From: Flavobacterium sp. JAD_PAG50586_2
Lineage (GTDB): Bacteria; Bacteroidota; Bacteroidia; Flavobacteriales; Flavobacteriaceae
DNA: 64,000 nt
Reading direction: 5' to 3'
NCBI GenBank assembly: GCA_023213215.1
Contig: CP096136.1
Location: 2,666,001-2,730,000, forward strand
Part shown: positions 31,437 through 40,656 of the stretch, piece after piece
Numbering within the stretch: position 1 is the first letter of the stretch
Layout of the letters: each line of letters begins with the position of its first letter
Position numbers and translations under genes: made by a program
The notes under the pieces: generated by a model
Told to the model about the DNA's origin: nothing
The model's input: only the letters and a program-made list of their open reading frames with translations
The model's database searches: none

Positions 31437-31525
31437 GATTCATAACAGCTGATTTTCAAACCCTTGTGTTTTTTTTAAATAGGATGCCCTCTTTTTTATA
31501 CAAATTATACAGTTCCTTTTATTCA

Positions 31526-31570
31526 TTACTCTTTTTTAAACCTTCCTTCTGCAATTTTTTTGGACTGCAT
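31526..31570 (-). CDS. Possible 14-aa leader peptide of the stress operon
   Basis: ATG at 31570 lies about 10 nt after the predicted transcription start and opens M-Q-S-K-K-I-A-E-G-R-F-K-K-E. It is the first ATG of the operon. There is no other support. Confidence 0.25.
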   Translation of the reverse strand: MQSKKIAEGRFKKE

Positions 31571-31584
31571 AATCGTTATAAAAT

Positions 31585-31649
31585 CAAAGTTCCTGACTTT
31601 GATTGAAAAAGAGCATGATATGCATCATCAGGAATTCTGATTCTAATCA
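31585..31649 (-). promoter_or_regulatory. Stress-operon promoter with two perfect FNR-like boxes
   Basis: Boxes TGATATGCATCA (31616-31627) and TGATTCTAATCA (31638-31649) are 22 bp apart. The minus-strand -7-like element GAACTTTG (31585-31592) is exactly 36.5 bp from the first box centre. It would drive the small ORFs, two BON genes, DUF2892, UspA, ldhA and the eRF1-like gene down to 27249. Confidence 0.7.
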
Positions 31650-31834
31650 GCAAGAAGGTAAATAATAAGAATGTTTTAAACTGTCCTGTGTTTTCCAGGT
31701 AAATAAATATGGGTCGTGATTGCGGTAAATACGATTACGATGGCTTCAGGTATCCAAAGTTTATAGCACAGGTAAAAGTGATTAAAACCTACTGTAAAAA
31801 GGGGCTTTACCCTAAGATAATATTTACCTCTTGG

Positions 31835-32136
31835 CTAATTCGCTTTCTCAAGTATCATTTGAATAATTTTGTCTTTAGATAAAACCCCGGATTGCCGCCA
31901 AAGCTGTTTGCCGATTTGAAACAACATTATTGTGGGAACACCTTTAACGTTGTACAATGACGCAATTTCCTGATTTTTATCTACATCCATTTTAATGATG
32001 TAAATACGCCCCCGAGGCTCTCTTTTACCTCTTTCAAAATTGGACCAAGCATTTGGCAAGGACCACACCATGTGGCATAGAAATCGACTAGTATTGGCTT
32101 CTCGGTATTTATCAGTTGATTAAAATCGGCAGTCAT
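31835..32136 (-). CDS. trxA: Thioredoxin (frameshifted)
   Basis: The protein starts at 32136 (M-T-A-D-F-N-Q-L-I) and has V-D-F-Y-A-T-W-C-G-P-C-Q-M-L, the classical W-C-G-P-C active site, followed by K-M-D-V-D-K-N, the cis-Pro motif G-V-P-T-I-M-L-F and a short C-terminal helix. Adding one C to the C5 run at 32009-32013 joins E-S-L-G-G-R-I-Y-I-I-K and gives 100 aa, a usual thioredoxin length. It reduces disulfides in the cytoplasm. It follows the YciF-like gene by 5 bp. Confidence 0.88.
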
Positions 32137-32141
32137 AACTC

Positions 32142-32657
32142 TTATTGTGTGATTGCAAAGGGTGCGAGGGCCTTACTGTTAATGTCATGTCGTGCTAATT
32201 CTCCCAATCTTTCATTAGTATGTTTTTCATTTATTACAGCATCATGCAGTAGAAGGGAAATGTCCTGTAATTCAAGTAATTGCGCCCAGGTAGCGGCAGT
32301 GCCGTAGCAGCTAATTTTTATATGGTTAACTGTCTGGATACTGGCTAACAGAAAGGCATCCAGGATTTCCGGGCTGCAGTCTTCAATTTTTGACGTTATT
32401 TCGGATAAATAGTAATCCGTAAATCTTTCAGGTAGATCGTACATACCCTCGGTTTCAGGCAATCCATAAGTTTTGAGATTGTCAGCGTGATGTTTTACAT
32501 GGTGCTGGTAGTCCCTCAATAAGTTCTTAAGTATAAGGTTGTGCGTTTTGTCAATCCAGGCAGGCAGGAGCTCTGTCAGCCTAATCTCTGTACAAAGAAG
32601 TGTTGACAATTCATCGTTTAGCAGATGATGCAAGGTAGTAATGGTTTTAGTTTTCAT
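32142..32657 (-). CDS. DUF892/YciF-like ferritin-fold stress protein
   Basis: The 171-aa, all-helical protein fits the DUF892 (YciE/YciF) group: L-H-H-L-L-N-D-E-L near the start and repeated acidic-His helices (H-H-V-K-H-H-A-D-N-L; C-Y-G-T-A-A-T-W-A). Relatives are ferritin-like stress proteins of unknown activity. Co-transcribed with trxA. Confidence 0.75.
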   Translation of the reverse strand: MKTKTITTLHHLLNDELSTLLCTEIRLTELLPAWIDKTHNLILKNLLRDYQHHVKHHADNLKTYGLPETEGMYDLPERFTDYYLSEITSKIEDCSPEILDAFLLASIQTVNHIKISCYGTAATWAQLLELQDISLLLHDAVINEKHTNERLGELARHDINSKALAPFAITQ

Positions 32658-32754
32658 GTTCTAAAATTTTATTTTTAAAAGTATTTCTATCTCATTATAT
32701 GGCAATTGATAGCCACAGGCATTCGGGTATTCGTCAACTATTTATTCTGAAATT

Positions 32755-33657
32755 TTACCGCCGTCTGGTGGATTCCCCTTGGGGTAGGGTTCTTATATTC
32801 TCTCGCTGTTGCTTTCGGTCTGTACGTGTTGGCCTTACAGAAGGAGCGCCAACGGGGTGTTGTTGCTCGACGGCATTCCTGTATTCAGAAGGCCGTGGTT
32901 GTGGCGACCTTCTTTGTTGCCCTTCGGGAGTTTCAATTTGTGGCCTGAATACCTCCATACGGCCTCGTGATACGCGATTAGGTGACCTGTTTACTGATTC
33001 TATGGACACAGGCCTTATCGACGTTCTGGTTTCCCGTTCTACATCAGCAAAGGCAGGTCCTGTGGCATAATAATGATGGTGGATTGATGTGGTCTGGAAA
33101 TTGCGTATCGGATGGATATTGCCTCTGGTTCCCGGCACCGCAACATGGTGCAGATGGGTATTTGTAATATTCGCATGTGGACAGAAATGCCAGTAAAAGT
33201 CAGGTGGCGACCAATTGTCAAAGGCAATTGTGACATCCACACTTGGCATTAGGGGTGCCCAGCAATAATAGTTATTCATAGTACCCCAGGTTACCCAGGC
33301 AGGTGACCATTCATAACCCGGAATCCAAAGCCATCCATAACGATTATCGTAAAACCAACGGCCATAATGAAAAGGCGCCCAGCCCCAACGGTAGTCCGAT
33401 ATCCACGTCCAGCCTGCTGAGGTAGCCACCCATCTGCCATTAGTAAGGTACGGACTGAAATCATTGACAATGTCGGGATTCCATACATGGCCATAACCAG
33501 GATATTCAATCCAGGAACCATATGGTGAAAGATTGTCATAAAAGACTTGGTAAGTAAGCGGTTCATCAACATCTGTATGGACAGTACTACTGCATCCAAT
33601 AAGCAGAAAGAAAAGAACTGTCAATGCACTAATTTTTGTGGTCAGTTGTATTTTCAT
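32755..33657 (-). CDS. W/Y-rich lipoprotein (DUF6600-like)
   Basis: The protein has a lipoprotein signal peptide (F-F-L-L-I-G-C) and then a region rich in Trp and Tyr with repeated W-G-W-x-P-x-H-Y-G-R-W patterns (residues 60-150), as in DUF6600-type proteins. The C-terminal third is basic, rich in Arg, Gln and Pro. It is probably anchored in the periplasm. No promoter is visible within the 100 bp upstream, so it may be read from the promoter at 33996, through the hairpin at 33758. Confidence 0.7.
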   Translation of the reverse strand: MKIQLTTKISALTVLFFLLIGCSSTVHTDVDEPLTYQVFYDNLSPYGSWIEYPGYGHVWNPDIVNDFSPYLTNGRWVATSAGWTWISDYRWGWAPFHYGRWFYDNRYGWLWIPGYEWSPAWVTWGTMNNYYCWAPLMPSVDVTIAFDNWSPPDFYWHFCPHANITNTHLHHVAVPGTRGNIHPIRNFQTTSIHHHYYATGPAFADVERETRTSIRPVSIESVNRSPNRVSRGRMEVFRPQIETPEGQQRRSPQPRPSEYRNAVEQQHPVGAPSVRPTRTDRKQQRENIRTLPQGESTRRR

Positions 33658-33750
33658 CATTTTGTAATTTTTTTGAAAATGGCTTTTATTTTTACATCTA
33701 TCACTTTCTGTTTTAAAACCATAATAGAAGTAGAGTATTAAATTGTATTT

Positions 33751-33991
33751 AAAACAAAAGTCCCGGTAGTGAACCGGGACTTCTGTATGGTGCCTGGCAA
33801 GCTATAATCCATTTTCAATTATTCATCGTGTCTCACTCAGGTTTAACATCAATATCAATTTTAAACTAACTATAACTTATAGGCTTCCTCAATTTTTCTG
33901 AATTCCGTTTGAAATTTCAGATTTGCAAATGCCAGTGACAAACACCATTTCCGTGGCTAAACGTTAAAACAAAAATTAGAACTTATATTCT
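33751..33991 (-). ncRNA. Candidate box-controlled small RNA or attenuated leader
   Basis: A minus-strand promoter (TAACTTTG, 33996-34003, box centre exactly 36.5 bp away) predicts a start near 33991. About 230 nt later a strong hairpin with T-rich tail ends it (33758-33782). No convincing ORF is found inside: the best frames are 19-30 codons without a good start. Two readings fit: a free-standing small RNA, or a 5' leader whose hairpin limits expression of the lipoprotein-YciF-thioredoxin genes. Confidence 0.45.
33758..33782 (-). terminator. Hairpin with minus-strand T tail
   Basis: AAGTCCCGGT and ACCGGGACTT pair perfectly around a 5-nt loop; on the minus strand the stem is followed by TTTTGTTTT. 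It lies about 100 bp before the lipoprotein start, where a terminator is unexpected unless the upstream transcript is separate or attenuated. Confidence 0.75.
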
Positions 33992-33995
33992 ATGT

Positions 33996-34114
33996 CAAAG
34001 TTAAAATAACAATATTGCTGTAATAATGATGTCCATCAGCTTTTTCTAATGATTGTAATCAGGCTGCCATCTGATTTAAGTCAATGAATATTGTAATGGG
34101 TATGTATAATTTTG
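33996..34114. promoter_or_regulatory. Divergent promoters with three FNR-like boxes
   Basis: Boxes TGATGTCCATCA (34027-34038), TGATTGTAATCA (34050-34061) and TGATTTAAGTCA (34072-34083) are spaced 23 and 22 bp. The minus-strand element TAACTTTG (33996-34003) is 36.5 bp from the first; the plus-strand element TAATTTTG (34107-34114) is 36.5 bp from the third. Both elements match the TAnnTTTG consensus. This is the clearest example of the pattern. Confidence 0.78.
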
Positions 34115-34152
34115 AGGATAATAGTTTAAAAATTATAGAATCAACTCTATAC

Positions 34153-34242
34153 ATGCAGATAATGGAATTTACTAATGAAACACCAAACTTAATCGATCGA
34201 AATGTATGGAATCAGCGAGGATTAATTAAATTTTCAATCTAA
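34153..34242 (+). CDS. Possible 29-aa ORF after the box promoter
   Basis: It is the first ATG after the predicted plus-strand start and reads M-Q-I-M-E-F-T-N-E-T-P-N-L through G-L-I-K-F-S-I. No homologue recognised; it may be a leader peptide of the exporter operon. Confidence 0.3.
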   Translation: MQIMEFTNETPNLIDRNVWNQRGLIKFSI

Positions 34243-34354
34243 TAATCCGGGCAGTTTTACTGGTTTTAAAATAAAGATGGCATTTTTTATTAAAATATGC
34301 AGGTATATGACGGATGTCATTCCCTGGGATTTGTACTTCATCTATTTTTACCCT

Positions 34355-35443
34355 ATGACAAGTATAAAGCAAATTATATATCTATTTCTTCTGGTTTTTC
34401 TCTTCGGCTGCAAAGAAAAAGGCCAAATAGTTAAGCCAACATTTCAGCCTATTTCTGAATCCGTATATGCTTCCGGGATAATAAAAGCCGAAAATCAATA
34501 TGAAGCTTATGCCCCAGTTAACGGTATCATAGATTCCGTCTTTGTTTCCGAAGGGGACAGAATCAGGAAAGGAAGCCCTATTTTGTCTATATCAAGTAAG
34601 GTACAGCATCTCAATGAGGAAAATGCCGAACTCACAGCTGCTTTTTCAGATGTCAATGCAAATCAGGGTAAACTAAAAGAGGCAAAATTAGTGATTGATA
34701 TGTCCCGCAATAAAATGAGAAACGACTCATTAATGTATATCAGGCAAAAAAATCTTTGGCAACAACAAATTGGATCTAAAGTAGAGTTCGAACAGCGTGA
34801 GCTTGCATACCAAAATGCGAAAGTCGCTTATTTTTCGGCTCTCGTAAACTATGATGACCTGAAACGGCAATTGAATTATAATGCCTCACTATCGAAGAAA
34901 AACTTATTGATTTCAGGCAAACTTACCGACGACTTTTTGCTAAAGAGTGAACTGGATGGAATGGTATTCAGTATCAAAAGGGAAAAAGGGGAAATCGTAA
35001 CTACCCAAACACCGCTTGCTGTCATTGGAAACGAAAAAAAGTTTATCCTTGAAATGCAGGTGGATGAATATGACATCATTAAAGTGCAGAAAGGACAATT
35101 GGTAGAGGTAGCATTAGACAGTTATAAAGGCAAAGTGTTTGAAGCCCGTGTAACAAAAATAAACCCACTTATGGATGCTCGCAGCCGAACGTTCGTAGTA
35201 GAAGCGGAATTTGTTAAAAAGCCCCGTTATCTTTATCCTAATGTTTCTTTTGAAGCTAATATAATACTTAGCTCTAAAGCTAAAGCGATGCTTGTTCCCA
35301 GAAATTATGTACTGGGAGATTCTATAGTAGTTAAAAGAAGCGGCAAAAGGATCCGTGTCAAAACGGGGCTTAAAGACTACAGGAAAATAGAAATCCTATC
35401 CGGAATCAATGCAGATGATGAACTGATACCTCCGACACCATGA
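34355..35443 (+). CDS. HlyD-family membrane fusion protein of ABC exporter
   Basis: The start at 34355 gives a lipoprotein signal peptide (I-I-Y-L-F-L-L-V-F-L-F-G-C-K), unlike the upstream ATG at 34277. A biotinyl-lipoyl-like hairpin domain follows (A-P-V-N-G-I-I-D-S-V-F-V-S-E-G-D), then a coiled coil and a beta-barrel adaptor domain (S-E-L-D-G-M-V-F). This is the periplasmic adaptor of a tripartite pump. Its stop overlaps the permease start by 4 bp. The order adaptor-permease-ATPase matches DevBCA and MacAB-like exporters; the substrate is unknown. No outer-membrane TolC gene is adjacent. Confidence 0.85.
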   Translation: MTSIKQIIYLFLLVFLFGCKEKGQIVKPTFQPISESVYASGIIKAENQYEAYAPVNGIIDSVFVSEGDRIRKGSPILSISSKVQHLNEENAELTAAFSDVNANQGKLKEAKLVIDMSRNKMRNDSLMYIRQKNLWQQQIGSKVEFEQRELAYQNAKVAYFSALVNYDDLKRQLNYNASLSKKNLLISGKLTDDFLLKSELDGMVFSIKREKGEIVTTQTPLAVIGNEKKFILEMQVDEYDIIKVQKGQLVEVALDSYKGKVFEARVTKINPLMDARSRTFVVEAEFVKKPRYLYPNVSFEANIILSSKAKAMLVPRNYVLGDSIVVKRSGKRIRVKTGLKDYRKIEILSGINADDELIPPTP

Positions 35444-36699
35444 AATACAAACTCATAGCAACCATTTCCTTTTCACTGCTGATGGCGCGATGGCGTCAGA
35501 CTTTGGTTGCAGCTGTTGGAGTAACATTCAGTATCACGATGTTCGTCGCTCTTCTTAGCTTTATGTCCGGACTGAACGATTTGCTCGACGGTCTTATCCT
35601 GAACCGTACTGCCCATATCCGATTGTATAAAGAAATAAAGGCTTCCAAGCTGCAACCGATTGCAATTGCTTCCCAGTTCCGGGACCATCATAACTTTATA
35701 CGATCTGTGAAGCCGAAAAACGAGAGAGTCGATTTGTATAATGCGGCAGGGATAATGGATGCGCTTAAGGACGATGAACGAATTTTAGGTACAGTACCGA
35801 AAGCTAGTGTACAGGTTTTCTATAATGTGGGAGTGTTAGACATCAATGGTGTTATTGATGGGATTGACGTGGCTGAAGAGAGCCGTTTGTTTCAATTTAA
35901 CGATTATGTTGTGGAGGGTAATTATATAGATCTGCAAAACATTCCTAACAGCATCATCCTTGGAAATGGAGTTGCAGAAAAAATGATGGTGGGCATAGGC
36001 GATGTTATACAGGTTACCACTTCAAAAGGGCAACAGGTGTCCCTGAAGGTAGTAGGCTTATTTCAATCGGGCATAAGGGACATAGACAATGTGCAGAGTT
36101 ACTGCTCGCTCAATACTACTCAAAAGCTGTTAGGCGAAACTTCAACTTACATCACAGATATCCAGGTGAAGCTCAAGGATATTTCACTTGCACCTATGCT
36201 CGCAAAGGAGTATGAAAAGATATTCAATGTCGAGGCGTTGGATATACAAACGGCGAACGCCCAATTTGAAACGGGTAGTTTTATCAGGACGCTCATTTCC
36301 TATTCGGTAGGCATTACGCTGCTGATAGTGGCGGGCTTTGGCATCTATAATATACTGAATATGATGATATATGAAAAAATGGATTCGATTGCCATACTGA
36401 AAGCTACCGGATTTTCAGGTAGGGATGTCAATGCAATATTTATACTGATCGCATCAACTATAGGCGTTGTAGGTGGTGTAGTTGGACTTGCCTTAGGATT
36501 GGGCTTGTCGGCTATCATAGACCAGATTCCCTTCAATACCGATTCGCTGCCCGCGATCAAAACCTATCCGATTAACTATAATCCTAAAATCTATCTGATC
36601 GGGCTTTCATTTTCAATAGTAACTACCTGTTTAGCAGGCTACTTTCCTTCGCGTAAAGCCAGTAAAATAGACCCGGTCATAATTATAAGAGGAAAATAG
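35440..36699 (+). CDS. ABC transporter permease, FtsX/MacB type
   Basis: The 419-aa protein has the four-helix layout of the type VII ABC permeases: an N-terminal helix (W-R-Q-T-L-V-A-A-V-G-V), a large periplasmic MacB-PCD-like domain (residues 45-275) and three C-terminal helices (FtsX domain; A-I-L-K-A-T-G-F-S and P-S-R-K-A-S-K-I-D-P-V). It couples ATP hydrolysis by the next gene product to movement of the periplasmic adaptor. Confidence 0.88.
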   Translation: MKYKLIATISFSLLMARWRQTLVAAVGVTFSITMFVALLSFMSGLNDLLDGLILNRTAHIRLYKEIKASKLQPIAIASQFRDHHNFIRSVKPKNERVDLYNAAGIMDALKDDERILGTVPKASVQVFYNVGVLDINGVIDGIDVAEESRLFQFNDYVVEGNYIDLQNIPNSIILGNGVAEKMMVGIGDVIQVTTSKGQQVSLKVVGLFQSGIRDIDNVQSYCSLNTTQKLLGETSTYITDIQVKLKDISLAPMLAKEYEKIFNVEALDIQTANAQFETGSFIRTLISYSVGITLLIVAGFGIYNILNMMIYEKMDSIAILKATGFSGRDVNAIFILIASTIGVVGGVVGLALGLGLSAIIDQIPFNTDSLPAIKTYPINYNPKIYLIGLSFSIVTTCLAGYFPSRKASKIDPVIIIRGK

Positions 36700-36700
36700 A

Positions 36701-37380
36701 ATGGACAATCTGATACTTAAGGCCGAACATATTTCAAAATTTTTTAAGGAACCCGCTCCGGTACAGGTGCTGAAGGATATTTCATTTGAAATCAAAAAAG
36801 GCGAATTCATTTCCGTAATTGGAAAATCGGGTTGCGGTAAATCAACGTTATTGTATATCCTTTCTACCATGGACACCGATTACAGTGGTAACTTGTGGAT
36901 TGACGGTGAAAATATGGTCGACAAAAAGAAGAAGATCTCGCCCGGGTAAGGAATGAGAAAATTGGATTTGTTTTTCAATTCCACTACCTGCTAAATGAAT
37001 TTTCAGTATTGAAGAATGTAATGCTTCCCGGACTCAAGTTGGGAATCCATACGGAGAAAGAGGTAGAGCATAACGCATTCGAACGGTTAAGGTCACTTGG
37101 CATCGAAAATGAAGCTTTAAAAAAGGCTAACCAACTTTCCGGTGGTCAAAAACAACGTGTTGCAATCGCAAGGGCACTTATTAATGATCCTGTAATCATC
37201 ATGGCCGATGAGCCAACAGGAAACCTTGATAAGAAGAATGGTGAAATGGTTTTTGATATTTTTAAGGAACTCAGTTCACTTCATAAACAGTCGCTGTTAG
37301 TCGTTACACACGACAACGAATTTGCAAAGCAAACCAACAGGATTATTGAGATGGAAGATGGTAAGATTATTAAAATGTAA
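36701..37380 (+). CDS. ABC transporter ATP-binding protein (frameshifted)
   Basis: The first part has Walker A G-K-S-G-C-G-K-S-T (about residues 41-49); the second has the Q-loop region (G-F-V-F-Q-F-H-Y-L-L), the signature L-S-G-G-Q-K-Q-R, Walker B V-I-I-M-A-D-E-P-T and the switch His (V-V-T-H-D). One added base near 36930-36940 (aagaagaaga run) gives K-D-L-A-R-V-R-N-E-K and a 226-aa LolD/MacB-like ATPase. It begins right after the permease stop codon. Confidence 0.87.
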
Positions 37381-37421
37381 TTTCAAACTCACAAGCTATC
37401 GCAGGTTATTAAGCCCCGTTG

Positions 37422-37453
37422 TCCCGCATTGTTTTTTTGCAATGCCTGCGGGA
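37422..37453 (+). terminator. Possible terminator of the exporter operon
   Basis: TCCCGCA pairs with TGCGGGA, and an inner GCATTG/CAATGC pair is an alternative; a T7 run lies in the loop rather than after the stem, so termination is uncertain. Confidence 0.35.
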
Positions 37454-37526
37454 TGTTAAACCACCTGCTCTCTTTTTCAATTTAATGATTAACCGAAACA
37501 CTATCAATCCAAAACATAGGTAACTA

Positions 37527-38428
37527 TTATTTTTGCTTTACATATTTATCAATAATATAATCTGTAATAGGGTTTAATTGTTTTTTTGTGATTGGATGAA
37601 AGCCTGCGCCGGGGCCATCGAAAAATTCGGGTTCTTCATCAACTTTGCAATACCACACGACTGCTTTACCACCACAGAAAAAAGGAAAGGTATCACAAAC
37701 TTCTATTTTTCTCAAATCTATTGCTCTTTCGTCTATGGGCTCTATTGGCGCGTTGGCAAATAAAGTATCTGCCTCATCTTGACAATCAACCTTTTCATAA
37801 TGATCGACTTGCCACTGCATGCATTGTTTTTCGGGGAAAACAAGATTTTTAGTGGTATAGCCTACAAAGAACAATGCTGCCATTGATAAGAAAGCTATTT
37901 TTTCTGCCTGGTAAAAAAAGATATATTATTATTTGCCTTAGCTTTTTCATTGACTAATAGTACAAGAGGGCCTCTTTCAGGATTCTTAGGTTCGTTGTTT
38001 CCTCCTGCATTTGGAGATATTTCATCCAGTTCTCTATTTTCTCCTTTATTTCCAGGAATTTCTCCACTTATTTTAAAGAATTTGGCATAGGGGCGGGGTG
38101 TGAAATCCACAAGTATAGCGATAAGTTCTATAATAATTGGCTTAGTATCTTTTGTTTTGTTTTTAAGATAATTACCAATAGGTTTTAGCTTATCTAAATC
38201 AAATTTTTCAACTTCCTTAACTATATTCTCGTCGTCTTTTACATCAAAGAAACGTTTAAAAATTAATATATCATCACTTCCCATTTTTTCTACTGAAGCT
38301 AAAATACATAACTCTCTAATGTTTCCTGAAGATGGATTATTTAGCAATCCGGAAACATCATCATCTTTCACTAAATCATACTTGGCTTTTACTGCCTTTT
38401 TGTATTCATCTAAGGTATTTTTTTTCAT
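37527..38428 (-). CDS. Unknown membrane protein (frameshifted)
   Basis: Adding one base to the A7 run at 37913-37919 joins S-F-F-Y-Q-A-E-K-I-A-F-L to the following frame and gives a 300-aa protein. The N-terminal half is charged and helical (cytoplasmic), then a single membrane segment (around I-A-F-L-S-M-A-A-L-F-F-V) and a C-terminal domain with several Cys (W-Q-V-D-H-Y, C-G-G-K-A-V-V-W-Y-C). No family recognised. Start could be 38434 or 38428; the second Met gives M-K-K-N. Confidence 0.65.
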
Positions 38429-38774
38429 AGGCATAAGGATTTTTGAGGAATATTCAAGAATTATTCGGAATCATCGGAAATATCGGAATTCCCTATAAAC
38501 ACTCATACAAAAACCACATTCCTTTGCTTCAGGATTAGTTCTTGTTCTATATCGCGATAGGACAAATGTACAAAACTACTTCTTAAAAGGTGACGCTTTA
38601 CAGGACTGAATTTTTATTCGGGAAGTATAACTAAACAGTTCTGTAGCAGCTCACTTCACTTCCCAAAAATTATTACTAGTAATCAAAATCCGTGTAGTAC
38701 AAAATCTACTCGGAAAGCTTTCGGGATAATCCCGGACAGCCACAACCATGTTTAATTTTTAATAAGTCAAAATC
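38429..38774. other. Intergenic region
   Basis: No ORF of note. TACATTTG on the minus strand (38563-38570) is a possible -7 element for the 38428 gene, without a clear -33 element. A short hairpin (TCGGGA/TCCCGG) lies near 38724-38738. Confidence 0.3.
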
Positions 38775-38978
38775 ATGAAAAAAATAATTTTATTATCGTT
38801 TTTTATAGTGTCATCCGCAGTTATGACATCCTGCACAGCAGATTCGATTGCCGATGCTACTCCTTCAACAACTATTAACGCTGATGATCCCGGAGGCCAA
38901 CAGGGCATTCCGCCACCACCACCGCCACCAAAACCACCTGGAACAGGTATTGGGAAAATGGGAAGTTCCGGAATTTAA
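38775..38978 (+). CDS. Small Pro-rich lipoprotein
   Basis: The 67-aa protein has a signal peptide with lipobox-like V-M-T-S-C, then an acidic stretch (D-D-P-G-G-Q-Q-G) and a run of eight Pro followed by K-P-P-G-T-G-I-G. It lies 35 bp before the sensor kinase gene. Similar short lipoproteins often precede such kinases in this phylum, but its role is unknown. Confidence 0.65.
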   Translation: MKKIILLSFFIVSSAVMTSCTADSIADATPSTTINADDPGGQQGIPPPPPPPKPPGTGIGKMGSSGI

Positions 38979-39012
38979 GTTTCAGTTTAAAATTATTTAA
39001 TAACTTCGGGGA

Positions 39013-40655
39013 ATGATACGCAAGAAAGTATATTCCCCGATTTTATTTTTTGTCTTAATGCTATTTATTGGCTGCAATAACCATCAAATAGGTGACGCCA
39101 ATAGTTACGAATTGTATAAAAATAAAGGAGACACATTGTTAAAGAAGGTTCAGCTTGACAGTGCCTACTTTTATTATAATCTTGCAACCGAAAGCTGTAA
39201 TGATTCCAAAGATGAAAACCATACCTATGCCTTACTTCAGATGGCAACTATCCAACAGCATATAAGTGATTATTATGGCAGCGAGGAAACGGTAACTGAA
39301 GCATTAGACCACTCAAAGGATACGATTTACAAACCCTATTTGTACAATATGCTTGCTGTTACCTATGACAAGCAGAGGAAATATGATGATGCTTTGCTTT
39401 ATTATACCAAAGCCTTTCAAACCTTTAAGGATAGCATGGCTAAAGCTATAGCACTGCATAATATTGGACTTATTTATAGGGAGAAAGGACAGCTCAATAA
39501 GGCTGTCCAAATATTCAAACCACTTTTGAAAAACCGCCACCTGAAAGCTAATCGATTTGAAATAGCAAGGGTTTTGGATAATTTGGGATATGCACAATTT
39601 AAGATAAATGATCCGGCCGCCTATTCCAATTTGTCTGAATCCTTACGGTTGCGCGACAGCCTGAAAGATATTATTGGAAGCATTCCGTCTTACATCCATT
39701 TATCAGAGTTCTTTTTGGCAACCGACAAGGCGAAGGCAAAAATGTTGGCCGAAAAAGCATTGGCTTTGGCAAATACTATAAAAAGCCCTGACGATAGGCT
39801 TGAATCGTTAAGATGGTTAGCAAAAAGTACTGACCCTTCAACAGCTCAGAAGTATGCTTCTGATTATATCACGCTTAATGACAGCCTGAGCTTCGCCCGA
39901 AGTTCAGCTAAAAACCAATACTTTAAAATTAAGCACGATTTTGCGAAATCCAAAAAAGCTAAGGAGGAAGCTGAATTTATGACAAAGAAAATTACTGTTG
40001 CACTTATAGTAATAACATTATTATTGTTAATAATGATTTTTTTGGTGCGATACGTAAACCGTCAAAAACTTAGAGCTTCCGTCTACAATACAGAAACAAG
40101 GATTTCCAAAAAATCCATGACGAACTGGCGAATGATGTTTATCAGGCCATAGCGTTTACGGAAACCCAAAATCTGGAACAACCGGATAACAAAGAAGCAT
40201 TGCTGGATAATTTAAGCAACATATATTCCAAAGCAAGGGATATTTCACAAACCAACAGCGAAGTATATACAGATGATAGATATCCTGATTCGCTTTTGGA
40301 TTTAATAAACAGCTTTAGCGGAAATGACATTAATATCATCACCAAAAATTATGATACTGTAGATTGGAACAAAATCAACGAACATTCAAAAAATGCACTC
40401 TACAGAGTCATACAGGAATTATTGGTGAACATGAAAAAACACAGCGAAGCCAATTTAGTGATGCTGGATTTTGAAAGCAAACCTAAAGTTTTGGAAATAA
40501 GGTATTCTGATAATGGAAAAGGGATTGACCCAGCTAAATTTTCCAAAAAAGGCCTTCAATATGCGGAAAACCGTATTCATGCAGTGAAAGGAACTTTTAC
40601 TTTTGATAAAAAAGCCACTAAAGGATTCAGGGTAACCGTTCAAATACCAAAATAA
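39013..40655 (+). CDS. TPR-containing sensor histidine kinase (frameshifted at the H-box)
   Basis: The N-terminus is a lipoprotein-type signal (F-V-L-M-L-F-I-G-C), followed by about five TPR repeats (residues 30-300), one membrane segment (about 322-342), a H-box and a HATPase domain with L-L-V-N-M-K-K-H, Y-S-D-N-G-K-G-I-D and K-G-L-Q-Y-A-E-N-R. The break is at an A6 run (40108-40113), right at the H-box: one more A restores K-K-I-H-D-E-L-A-N-D. The protein is then 547 aa, of the NarX/LiaS type. It is the second such kinase in the window. It is 1 bp from the response regulator, so the two form a pair. Confidence 0.88.
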
Positions 40656-40656
40656 T

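Noticed and set aside
32699..33242. Several ORFs opposite and in other frames of the W/Y-rich lipoprotein gene
   Set aside because: They are shadows of an unusual codon composition; the minus-strand frame has a lipobox and family pattern.
37381..37526. Riboswitch-like leader before the next gene
   Set aside because: The region lies between the 3' ends of two convergent genes and only one modest hairpin is visible.
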